NCBI GenBank assembly: GCA_937921835.1
Contig: CAKZVG010000237.1
Coordinates: forward strand, 1-5,664
Direction of reading: 5' to 3'
DNA: 5,664 nucleotides
DNA from: an uncultured Bryobacteraceae bacterium
GTDB lineage: Bacteria > Acidobacteriota > Terriglobia > Bryobacterales > Bryobacteraceae
A program made the position numbers and the translations under genes. Under the pieces are notes generated by a model. The model saw only the letters and a list, made by a program, of their open reading frames with translations, had not been told where the DNA came from and did no database searches. This document shows, one piece after another, positions 1 to 5,664 of the stretch (its first letter is position 1; every line of letters starts with the position of its first letter).

Positions 1-2
1 TC

Positions 3-482
3 GCGCGCCAGGCGGAAGCCGGACCGCTGCGGGTCGAACTCGCGGCGGCGGGGCGGGATTTCGCCACCGTGCTCGTGACCGCGCTCGACGGGCGGCCGCT
101 GGCCGATTCGCGCCGCATGCTGCTGACCGTGCCCGGCTACGTGCTGCGCTCCTACGAATCCGATCCGCCCCGCCCGCTGAAGCTGGTGAACTACCCCGGC
201 ACCAGGGACTGGTGGACACTCGAACCCGACAAGGGCTTCGAAGACCGCCCCTCGGGAACCAACGGCCCCGGGGCGCCTCCCGCCTGGATGGAGCGCGTCG
301 AGTGTTTCGTGACGCTGGCGCTGAAGGCGAAAGGGCTGGAGGTGTATCCGCTCGACGGCGCGGGAAAGCGGCTGGCGGCGCTGTCCGGCGCGCACGTCCA
401 ACACCGTCCGGACGGCTTCCGCGTGCATCTTCAGGCCGAAGGCCAGACCCCTGCTCCGTGGTATGAAATGGTGGCGCGCTAA
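3..482 (+). CDS. C-terminal part of a glycosidase-like protein (5' end outside window)
   Basis: The frame is open from the window edge (first full codon at 3) to the TAA at 480-482, giving 159 visible residues; a GTG at 69 is internal and I do not take it as the start. Visible residues about 19-37 (FATVLVTALDGRPLADSRR) resemble the stretch near the C-terminus of bacterial glycosidases and related secreted polysaccharide-degrading enzymes, where a beta-sandwich follows the catalytic barrel. The rest includes a Trp-rich segment (DWWTLEP) and ends with PWYEMVAR, consistent with a terminal beta-sandwich. No catalytic residues fall inside the window, so neither the family nor the substrate can be named. 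Codon use matches the neighbours. It lies upstream of mqnD on the same strand, 65 bases away, with no obvious functional link. I am confident that this is a gene end, and only moderately confident that it is a glycosidase. Confidence 0.72.
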   Translation, partial: ARQAEAGPLRVELAAAGRDFATVLVTALDGRPLADSRRMLLTVPGYVLRSYESDPPRPLKLVNYPGTRDWWTLEPDKGFEDRPSGTNGPGAPPAWMERVECFVTLALKAKGLEVYPLDGAGKRLAALSGAHVQHRPDGFRVHLQAEGQTPAPWYEMVAR

Positions 483-523
483 GGGCCGCCACCGCGGGCG
501 GGGGGAGGTTCCACTCCAATCTC

Positions 524-532
524 TGTTATAGT
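524..532 (+). promoter_or_regulatory. candidate extended -10 promoter for mqnD
   Basis: The bases TGTTATAGT match the extended -10 pattern TGnTATAAT in all but one informative position, in an AT-richer patch of an otherwise very GC-rich region. No good -35 box lies 16-18 bases upstream, which is tolerated in extended -10 promoters. Transcription would begin near 539-540, only about 8 bases before the mqnD ATG. This fits the lack of a clear Shine-Dalgarno sequence in front of that ATG. The call is by motif only. Confidence 0.4.
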
Positions 533-547
533 GTTGAAGTTCACCCT

Positions 548-1393
548 ATGACACAGGCTGAAGCCAGGGAACTCGTCTGCGCCCATAGTCCCGATTCCGA
601 CGACGCGTTCATGTTCTACGGTTTGGCGACCCGGAAGATCCGCTCGCGCCTGCTCGCTTTCCGGCACGTACTGGAGGACATCGAGTCGCTCAACCGCAAG
701 GCTATGGAAGGTGTTTACGAGCTGACGGCGATCTCCTATCACGCCTATCCCTACGTCGCCAGCCGGTACTTGCTGATGGCCAGCGGCTCCAGCGTCGGCG
801 ACGGCTATGGGCCGATCCTGGTGGCGGCCCGGCCGATGGCGCCCGAGGAAGTGAAGGGGAAGCGCATCGCCATCCCGGGCACCCTCACCACCGCCTATCT
901 GGTCCTGAAGTTGTTCGAGCCGGATTTCGAGCCGGTTCAGGTGCCTTTCGACCGCATCCCCGACGCGGTCCGGGAGCATTCGGCCGACCTTGGCCTGGTG
1001 ATTCACGAGGGCCAGCTTACCTACGGCAAGACCGGGCTGCACTGCGTGCTCGACTTCGGACGCTGGTGGAAGAAGTCCACCGGCTTCCCGCTCCCGCTGG
1101 GCGCCAACGCCCTCTCCCGCGATCTTCCCGCCGAACTGCGCGAGGAGTGCGGGCGGATGATGCGCGAAAGCATTCAGTACGCGCTCGACAACCACGAAGA
1201 GGCGCTCAATTACGCTCTCCAGTTCGCCCGCGAAATGGATCCCGCGCTGGCCGAGAAGTTCATCGGGATGTACGTCAACCACTACACCGTGGACGCCGGC
1301 GAGCTCATTCCGAAGGCGGCGCAGAAGCTGCTCGACATGGGCTTTGAGGCGGGCCTGATTCCGCACCGGGTCGAGGTGGAGTTCGCGCGCTGA
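548..1393 (+). CDS. mqnD: 1,4-dihydroxy-6-naphthoate synthase (MqnD)
   Basis: This enzyme of the futalosine route to menaquinone converts cyclic dehypoxanthine futalosine to 1,4-dihydroxy-6-naphthoate in the cytosol. The 281-residue length is normal for MqnD, which has a periplasmic-binding-protein-like two-lobe fold. Family landmarks are present in order: SPDSDDAFMFYGL (about residues 14-26, substrate pocket), SYHAYPYVASRYLLMASG (63-80), IPGTLTTAYLVLKL (109-122), IHEGQLTYGKTGL (152-164) and DFGRWWKKSTGFPLPLG (169-185). His153 in IHEGQLTY corresponds to the histidine proposed as catalytic base in the Thermus enzyme. The ATG at 548 is chosen because it places the N-terminal motif at the usual distance. 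It has no clear Shine-Dalgarno sequence, and a -10-like element lies just upstream. No other mqn gene is visible here, so the rest of the pathway must be elsewhere. The stop is 14 bases from the stop of the convergent YkgJ-like gene. The related MqnA shares the fold, but the motifs favour MqnD. Confidence 0.93.
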   Translation: MTQAEARELVCAHSPDSDDAFMFYGLATRKIRSRLLAFRHVLEDIESLNRKAMEGVYELTAISYHAYPYVASRYLLMASGSSVGDGYGPILVAARPMAPEEVKGKRIAIPGTLTTAYLVLKLFEPDFEPVQVPFDRIPDAVREHSADLGLVIHEGQLTYGKTGLHCVLDFGRWWKKSTGFPLPLGANALSRDLPAELREECGRMMRESIQYALDNHEEALNYALQFAREMDPALAEKFIGMYVNHYTVDAGELIPKAAQKLLDMGFEAGLIPHRVEVEFAR

Positions 1394-1407
1394 CGACTTG
1401 CGTGAAG

Positions 1408-1938
1408 TCAGACAGCGGGCGGCTGCCGCCGCGGCCTGTACCCCAGCAGGTGCTTATACTCTTCGATGGTGTTATAGACGATCGGGCAAATCCCGGCGCG
1501 GCTCCACACCGAAGCCATCCGGGCGCCGAGCGTACGCGCGCCTGCCGCAAGGTGCGGGAAGGCGCGGCAGGGCTGCGGCCGGGCCTCATAGATCAGGCAC
1601 AGGGTTCCGTCGAGGAAGACGCAGGCGTCCCCGCGCCGCAGCAACAGGTACGCGGCGGAATCGTCCGGATCGCGCGTGACGTACAGCCGCAGCACCTCGG
1701 CGGCGGCGATCCGCAGGTGCGCGGCGATCGCCGCCACGTCGCTTGCGGTCACGGGCACGTCCATCTCCCGGCAGCAATTCGCGCAGAGGGTGCAATCCAC
1801 CTGGCGCGCGACTTCTCCGGCCAGGATGTGGAAGGCCGCCTCCGGGGCATGATGAGCCTTCAGATAGCGCCGGAAGCCCAGGTTCTCCGCCGCCTTTGAT
1901 CGAGCCAGCCGCTCTATGGCGGGCAGGTCGACTACCAT
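1408..1938 (-). CDS. YkgJ-family cysteine-cluster protein (CxxCxxCC)
   Basis: Starting from the ATG at 1938 this is a 176-residue soluble protein of the YkgJ/UPF0153 type, a family annotated as a putative zinc- or iron-chelating domain with no firmly established reaction. The signature CTLCANCC supplies Cys49, Cys52, Cys55 and Cys56. It is followed by Cys106, Cys114 in GTLCLIYEARPQPCRAFPH, Cys124 in the same segment, and Cys151 in AGICPIVYN, the usual set of conserved cysteines. No signal peptide or membrane segment is seen. A GTG at 1965 would add nine residues (MAWGDYSIG) in the same frame. I prefer the ATG because a G-rich GGGGGGA run lies 13 bases before it, while the GTG has no ribosome site, but the spacing is long and the choice is uncertain. 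The gene follows dsbD by about 60 bases and is probably the last gene of the same unit. It may use reduced cysteines or metal, but no role can be assigned from sequence. Confidence 0.85.
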   Translation of the reverse strand: MVVDLPAIERLARSKAAENLGFRRYLKAHHAPEAAFHILAGEVARQVDCTLCANCCREMDVPVTASDVAAIAAHLRIAAAEVLRLYVTRDPDDSAAYLLLRRGDACVFLDGTLCLIYEARPQPCRAFPHLAAGARTLGARMASVWSRAGICPIVYNTIEEYKHLLGYRPRRQPPAV

Positions 1939-1998
1939 GCCTATAGAGTAGTCCCCCCAGGCCACCCGTGGGTAATGCAGTTTTAGGACGATCCGCGC

Positions 1999-3891
1999 CT
2001 ACTGTCCCGGGCCGCGTCCCTTGGCGAGAAAGGCGAGGAACTCTTCCGTGCTGCGGGTCAATCCCGCGAAGGTCGCCGCCGGGCGCTGGTCCGGATCGAG
2101 AATGGCGTAGTAGGGAATGGCGATGGTGGAGAACTGCCGTTCCTGAAGCTCCTGGTTGCGGCGCGACGCTTCGTCGGCGCCGTCGGTATAGAGCTCCAGC
2201 AGGACGAACTCCGACAACGCCGCGGCAACCTCGGGCCGCGTGAACATATTGGCCTTCATCCAATGGCAGTTGGTGCAGGCGTAGCCGGTGAAACTCACGA
2301 GCACGAGTTTGTTCTCTTGCCGCGCCCTGGCGAGCGCGTCATCAAGCTGGTTCTTCATCCACACCGGACCGCCCGCGCCACCGCCGCCCGGCGCCGCCGC
2401 GCGCGACGCCAGCGGCACAAAAGCATCCAGCTCGCCGAGCGAGCCGCCGAACATTCCCGGCACCAGGCTTACCGCGAAGATCAGAAAGGCGGCGGCCACC
2501 AGCAGCCGGGCGACCCCCAGCGGCTGGTCCGGCTTAACGCCTTCCAGGCGCAGAAAGCCCAGCAGATAAAGCCCGGGTAGCGCGAACAGCACCACCCACA
2601 CGGCCAGGAACCGCTCGCGCGTGAGGATGTTCCACTGAAGCACCTGGTCGACGTTGCTCAGGTACTTGAAGGCCGCCGCCAGGATGATGAAGCCCAGCAC
2701 CACCTTGACGCGCGACATCCAGCCGCCGCTCTTCGGCAGCCGCCGGAGCCAGGACGGGAACAGCGCCAGCGCAAAAAACGGCGAGGCGAGACCGGAGGCG
2801 AAGGCCACCATGCCCGCCAGAGGGCGCAAGCCGCCGCTCGCCACCGACGCCGCCAGCAGCGTTCCCACGAACGGACCCACGCAGGCGAAGGCGGTGAGCG
2901 AGAACGTCAGGCCCATCAGCAGCGTCCCGCCGAAGCCGCCGCGCCGCGAGGCGCTGTCCAGCCGCGTCAACAAGCCGCTCGGCAGGGTGATCTCGAAAGC
3001 GCCGAGCAGGCTGAGCGCGAACACGGTGAATACCAGAGTGATGAAGCCGTTGACCCAGGGATTCGAGCCCAGCAGAACCACCCCGAAAGGTCCCAACACG
3101 GCGGTTGCCGCCAGGCCCAGCAGCGAAAACAGAACCACGATGCCAAGACAGAACACCGTGGCTTGCCGCAGCGCGTCTGCCCGCCCGCCCGAGGTCTGGT
3201 TCAGAAAAAACGACATCGTGATCGGGATCATCGGGAACACGCAGGGTGTGAAGATGGCCGCCAGGCCAAAACCGAAGGCGATGGCCAGGAAGGCCGCCAG
3301 TCCCGCATCCCCGCCGCGGGCGGGTGTGGAAGCGCCTTCCGGCGCCTGCGCCTCCGCCGCCGGCGCAGCGGCGCCCGGTGCGGAGTAACCGGCGGGGACG
3401 GCAACCGCCGCCGCCCTGGCCGCCGGATCGACCGAAAGCGTGGCCGTGGCCGTGCGCCGTACCGGCGGGAGGCACAGCTTGTCCGTGCACGCCTGATAGC
3501 GGGTCTGCGCGGTCAGCTCGAGCGGTCCCGGCGGGGCGTTGCCGGCCAGGCGGATGAGGAGATAGAAAACCGTATCGCCCTCGAAGGTCTCCGTCTCGAC
3601 GCCGAAGTTGGGATCGAACTTCCGCTTGGGAGGCGGGGCGAAAACCCTGGTCTCGGCCACGGCCTCATTCGCCGCCAGCGCGATGGTGGTGGCGATGGGC
3701 GGGCGCGGCGTGGACATCGAGTAGAGATGCCAGTCCGGTTCGAATTTGGCCGACAATTTCCCCAGCACGGTCCCACCCGGGGGCGCCGAGGCGGGTTCGA
3801 GCGTGAGCGTCCACTTGATGGGATCCATGCGCTGGGTGAACGCCGCGCCGGGCGCAAGCACAAGCCAAGCTAATAAAAACAGGATCAACAT
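1999..3891 (-). CDS. dsbD: Thiol:disulfide interchange protein DsbD with C-terminal thioredoxin domain
   Basis: This inner-membrane protein passes electrons from cytosolic thioredoxin to periplasmic or secreted partners such as disulfide isomerases and cytochrome c maturation factors. The 630 residues hold all three DsbD parts. A signal peptide (about 1-20) leads into an N-terminal immunoglobulin-like domain (about 25-155) with YQACTDKLCLPP (Cys135, Cys140). An Ala/Pro-rich linker (about 156-195) precedes roughly eight membrane helices (about 196-480), containing FTPCVFPMIPITMSFF (Cys217) and LTAFACVGPF (Cys337), the transmembrane redox pair. After a Gly/Ala linker (about 497-509) comes a thioredoxin-like domain with active site GYACTNCHWMK (Cys539, Cys542) and a cis-proline region at IAIPYY (Pro593). 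All six redox cysteines are present, so the protein looks functional. The frame is open upstream to 4170, but that part overlaps plsX and lacks coding character. The ATG at 3891 begins the signal peptide and lies 7 bases after the plsX stop, so I use it. Its ribosome site is weak, which suggests coupling to plsX translation. Confidence 0.94.
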   Translation of the reverse strand: MLILFLLAWLVLAPGAAFTQRMDPIKWTLTLEPASAPPGGTVLGKLSAKFEPDWHLYSMSTPRPPIATTIALAANEAVAETRVFAPPPKRKFDPNFGVETETFEGDTVFYLLIRLAGNAPPGPLELTAQTRYQACTDKLCLPPVRRTATATLSVDPAARAAAVAVPAGYSAPGAAAPAAEAQAPEGASTPARGGDAGLAAFLAIAFGFGLAAIFTPCVFPMIPITMSFFLNQTSGGRADALRQATVFCLGIVVLFSLLGLAATAVLGPFGVVLLGSNPWVNGFITLVFTVFALSLLGAFEITLPSGLLTRLDSASRRGGFGGTLLMGLTFSLTAFACVGPFVGTLLAASVASGGLRPLAGMVAFASGLASPFFALALFPSWLRRLPKSGGWMSRVKVVLGFIILAAAFKYLSNVDQVLQWNILTRERFLAVWVVLFALPGLYLLGFLRLEGVKPDQPLGVARLLVAAAFLIFAVSLVPGMFGGSLGELDAFVPLASRAAAPGGGGAGGPVWMKNQLDDALARARQENKLVLVSFTGYACTNCHWMKANMFTRPEVAAALSEFVLLELYTDGADEASRRNQELQERQFSTIAIPYYAILDPDQRPAATFAGLTRSTEEFLAFLAKGRGPGQ

Positions 3892-3898
3892 GCAGGAT

Positions 3899-4927
3899 TC
3901 AGTCCGCCCTGGCGGCTGAGCGGGAAGTCGACCAGGCGGCCAACTCCTCCTCAATCCGCCGGTTGATCTGCCCGCCTGCGAACTCGGCGGCCACGCGGAT
4001 GGCGTTCTTGATCGCGTTAGCGTTCGAGCGGCCATGGCAGATAATGCATACGCCCTTGACGCCGAGCAGGGGCGCGCCGCCGTACTCGGAATAATCCACC
4101 CGTTTCTTGAAATCCGCGAAACCGGCCTTGGAGAGGATGTAGCCCACCTTGCGCGTGATGGTGGCTTCAAGCGACTCCTTCAGCATGTGCTTAATGACGT
4201 CCACCAGCCCCTCGCTCACCTTGAGCGCCACGTTGCCGATGAAGCCGTCGCAGACGATCACGTCCACCGCGCCGGTGTAAACGTCGCGTCCCTCGACGTT
4301 GCCCGCGAAATTGATGGGCAGCGACTGGAGCAGCGGAAACGCCAGGCGGGTCAGATCGTTGCCCTTGTGCGCCTCCTCGCCGATCGAGAGCAGCCCGACG
4401 CGCGGCGAGGCGGTGCGGAAAATCACCCGCGAGTAGATCTCGCCCATCACGGCGAACTGCGCCAGCATGTTGGGCGAGCAGTCGACGTTGGCGCCCACGT
4501 CCACCATGACGGCGGGATGGCCCTTCAAGGTCGGAAAGGCCGACGCCAGCGCCGGCCGGTCGACGCCCGGGATGGTGCCCATCACCATCTTGGCGGTGAC
4601 CATCACCGCCCCGGTATTGCCGGCCGACACCATGCCCTGCGCCACGCCCTCGCGCACCAGCCGCGAGGCGACCCGGATGGAGCTGTCCCGCTTCAGCCGG
4701 ACGCTCTTGGCGGCGCTGTCGGCCATGGTCACCTGTTCGCTGGCGTGATGGATCTCGATCGGCAGACTGCGCCAATCCTCGTGCAACGCCAGCTCCCGGC
4801 GCAGCACATCCTCCTTGCCGACCAGAATGACGCGCACGTCCAAGGTTCGCGCCGCTCGAATCGCGCCTTCAACTTCGCTACCGGGGGCGTAATCGCCCCC
4901 CATGGCATCAACGGCAATCGTGAGCAT
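3899..4927 (-). CDS. plsX: Phosphate acyltransferase PlsX
   Basis: PlsX converts acyl-ACP and inorganic phosphate to acyl-phosphate, the donor that membrane-bound PlsY uses to acylate glycerol-3-phosphate, so this is the entry step of phospholipid synthesis. The enzyme is cytosolic and associates peripherally with the membrane. The 342-residue length is typical. Landmarks are [13 protein letters not shown] (about 4-16), [16 protein letters not shown] (69-84), [11 protein letters not shown] (100-110), [19 protein letters not shown] (141-159), [11 protein letters not shown] (181-191), [20 protein letters not shown] (210-229) followed by IGNVALK, and [11 protein letters not shown] (282-292). The ATG at 4927 puts the first motif at the usual position. 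No good Shine-Dalgarno sequence is seen before it; rpmF ends 27 bases upstream, so coupled translation is possible. The neighbours DUF177 and rpmF upstream form the block commonly conserved with plsX. The gene usually found next in many bacteria, fabH, is not here; dsbD follows instead. Confidence 0.97.
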   Translation of the reverse strand: MLTIAVDAMGGDYAPGSEVEGAIRAARTLDVRVILVGKEDVLRRELALHEDWRSLPIEIHHASEQVTMADSAAKSVRLKRDSSIRVASRLVREGVAQGMVSAGNTGAVMVTAKMVMGTIPGVDRPALASAFPTLKGHPAVMVDVGANVDCSPNMLAQFAVMGEIYSRVIFRTASPRVGLLSIGEEAHKGNDLTRLAFPLLQSLPINFAGNVEGRDVYTGAVDVIVCDGFIGNVALKVSEGLVDVIKHMLKESLEATITRKVGYILSKAGFADFKKRVDYSEYGGAPLLGVKGVCIICHGRSNANAIKNAIRVAAEFAGGQINRRIEEELAAWSTSRSAARAD

Positions 4928-4954
4928 GGCGGGACGCGGAAAGGCTGGAGTCCG

Positions 4955-5137
4955 CTATTCTTGGGCGACCTCGATGACTTCCCGTCCCTTGTACTTTCCG
5001 CAATGCGGGCAGACCCGGTGGGGCAACTTCGGCTCGTGACAGGAGGGACACTCGGCGAGCGAGGCGGCGGTCAGGTGATCGTGAGCGCGGCGCGTCGAAG
5101 TCCGGCGCTTGGAATGACGTCGTTTGGGATTCGGCAT
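4955..5137 (-). CDS. rpmF: 50S ribosomal protein L32 (bL32)
   Basis: This is a 60-residue, strongly basic small protein of the large ribosomal subunit. The N-terminus MPNPKRRHSKRRTSTRRAHD is the typical bL32 opening. Four cysteines, Cys30 and Cys33 in CPSCHEP and Cys43 and Cys46 in CPHCGKYKG, form a zinc ribbon, so this is the zinc-binding form and not the cysteine-free variant some bacteria make under zinc shortage. The ATG at 5137 has a purine-rich AAGAGAGAAG run starting 17 bases before it, the clearest ribosome-binding sequence in the window. This fits the high expression expected of a ribosomal protein. The gene lies between DUF177 (66 bases upstream) and plsX (27 bases downstream), the conserved order for this block. 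Confidence 0.97.
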   Translation of the reverse strand: MPNPKRRHSKRRTSTRRAHDHLTAASLAECPSCHEPKLPHRVCPHCGKYKGREVIEVAQE

Positions 5138-5144
5138 TGAGGTA

Positions 5145-5154
5145 CTTCTCTCTT
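5145..5154 (-). promoter_or_regulatory. ribosome-binding site of rpmF
   Basis: On the minus strand the bases AAGAGAGAAG lie 7 bases before the rpmF ATG. Purine-rich stretches continue further upstream, giving an open, unstructured-looking leader. This is stronger than the sites of plsX, dsbD and mqnD and supports the ATG at 5137 as the start. Confidence 0.55.
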
Positions 5155-5177
5155 TCTCTTGTTCCTCGGTTTCTGTT

Positions 5178-5196
5178 CGGTGGCGCGCGCCCGCCG
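5178..5196 (-). other. possible weak hairpin between DUF177 gene and rpmF
   Basis: The two arms (5178-5183 and 5191-5196) can pair around a GC-rich loop of seven bases, with one mismatch on the minus-strand RNA. It begins 8 bases after the DUF177 stop codon and sits before the A/G-rich rpmF leader. There is no run of T after it, so it is not a standard terminator. It may stabilise RNA or modestly separate expression of the two genes, or be chance in GC-rich DNA. Confidence 0.2.
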
Positions 5197-5203
5197 GCAG
5201 TCT

Positions 5204-5664
5204 TCACGGGAGCCGCAGCGCGGCCCAGCGGTCGTCCACCCCGGCCGGCCGGCAACGGCATTCCCGCTCGTTCCGGTTCTGGCCGCACAGCGGGCAAATG
5301 CCCTTGCAAGCCGGCGAACAAACCCGCTGCATCGGGAGCGCCAGTAACACCTGCTCCCGCAGAATCTCCTTCAGATCGAGTCCGCCGCCGCGATAATAAC
5401 CAATCCCGGTCTCGCTCTCGCGCAACTCAACCTCTTCCCCGGCCGAAGCGGGGCGCTCCGGCCGGTAAAGCAAATCAAAGCCGGTCTCGATCGGAAACCC
5501 GGCCGGCTCCAGGCAACGGTCGCACACCGCCTCGATTGCGGCCTCCAGACGCCCGAACACCCGGATCTCCTGGGTGGCTTCGATCAGTTCCGCCGAGCCG
5601 CTGGAGCGAAGCGGTCCCGTCTGGCGCAACTCTTTGTCCAAGAACTCGATCTCGCCCGGCGCAT
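5204..5664 (-). CDS. DUF177/YceD-family protein with Cys-rich tail (5' end outside window)
   Basis: The frame runs from the right edge to a TGA at 5204-5206, with 152 full codons visible. A TTG at 5641 could be read as a start, but the preceding codons give APGEIEF, which continues the usual DUF177 N-terminal pattern (PGEIxF...LRQ.GPL), so the true start lies beyond the window. The core shows IRVFGRLEAAIEAVCDRCLEP with the family CxxC pair (visible Cys47, Cys50). GGLDLKEILREQVLLALPM follows, with a C-terminal cluster CSPACKGICPLCGQN and a CRC (Cys115, 119, 123, 126, 135 and 137). The cluster looks metal-binding and is lacking in E. coli YceD but known in many other bacteria. DUF177 proteins are almost always next to rpmF and have been linked to ribosome or rRNA metabolism, but the biochemical role is unsettled. 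It is the first visible gene of the minus-strand run. Confidence 0.9.
   Translation of the reverse strand, partial: APGEIEFLDKELRQTGPLRSSGSAELIEATQEIRVFGRLEAAIEAVCDRCLEPAGFPIETGFDLLYRPERPASAGEEVELRESETGIGYYRGGGLDLKEILREQVLLALPMQRVCSPACKGICPLCGQNRNERECRCRPAGVDDRWAALRLP

Noticed and set aside
486..501. Small inverted repeat CCGCC / GGCGG after the first gene, considered as a terminator
   Set aside because: The stem has only five pairs and no T-run follows; such repeats are expected by chance at this GC content.
479..1366. Minus-strand open frame of 295 codons opposite mqnD
   Set aside because: mqnD on the plus strand is unmistakable, and the antisense product has no recognisable domain and the composition of an antisense GC-rich frame.
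2654..3873. Plus-strand open frames opposite dsbD
   Set aside because: Products are Ala/Pro/Arg-rich without domains; dsbD on the other strand has all its redox motifs in frame.
3892..4170. Upstream extension of the dsbD frame
   Set aside because: The added 93 residues lie wholly over plsX, are rich in Arg, Ser and Pro, and would bury the signal peptide that begins at the ATG at 3891.
4034..5140. Long plus-strand open frame (368 codons) opposite plsX and rpmF
   Set aside because: Its product is rich in His, Arg, Asp and Gly with no family features, while the opposite strand carries clear PlsX and L32 motifs. It is a shadow of GC-biased codons.
5162..5191. GC palindrome GGCGCGCGCC (5182-5191) considered as an operator
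   Set aside because: It is an alternating GC run with no flanking symmetry or second copy in the window, so it gives no support for a regulator site.
5639..5641. TTG as the start codon of the DUF177 gene
   Set aside because: The seven codons before it continue the conserved family N-terminus (APGEIEF), so the true start is outside the window.

Overview
This is a compact, very GC-rich, high-coding-density stretch of bacterial chromosome carrying seven protein genes, two of them cut by the window edges. There are no RNA genes, mobile elements, CRISPR arrays or long non-coding stretches; the longest gap is about 66 bases. The proteins and base composition suggest a Gram-negative, menaquinone-using bacterium. 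My best guess is the Acidobacteriota, perhaps near Bryobacter or Solibacter. This rests on the futalosine-pathway gene, the style of the glycosidase-like fragment and the DsbD motif wording. It is inference and not proven by the sequence.

Left part (1-1393, plus strand). The window opens inside the last ~159 codons of a probable secreted glycosidase-like protein. After a 65-base gap comes a complete mqnD, which makes 1,4-dihydroxy-6-naphthoate in the futalosine route to menaquinone. mqnD has an extended -10 promoter-like motif only a few bases before its start codon and no clear Shine-Dalgarno sequence, so its mRNA may be almost leaderless.

Right part (1408-5664, minus strand; read from right to left). 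Five genes lie head to tail with gaps of 66, 27, 7 and about 60 bases: a DUF177/YceD-family protein (5' end outside the window), rpmF (ribosomal protein L32), plsX (phosphate acyltransferase of phospholipid synthesis), dsbD (transmembrane thiol:disulfide reductase with a fused thioredoxin domain) and a YkgJ-like CxxCxxCC-cluster protein. DUF177-rpmF-plsX is a widely conserved block linking ribosome and membrane-lipid synthesis. In many bacteria fabH follows plsX; here dsbD takes that place. No promoter is visible between these genes that I would defend, so they probably form one transcription unit whose promoter is beyond the right edge. The last gene runs tail to tail into mqnD with only 14 bases between the two stop codons.

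The genes are mostly recognisable housekeeping functions, and I see no convincing new biological system. The points most worth a second look are the dsbD/YkgJ extension of the rpmF-plsX block, the nearly leaderless mqnD start, the Cys-rich DUF177 tail next to a zinc-type L32, and the unassigned glycosidase-like C-terminus.
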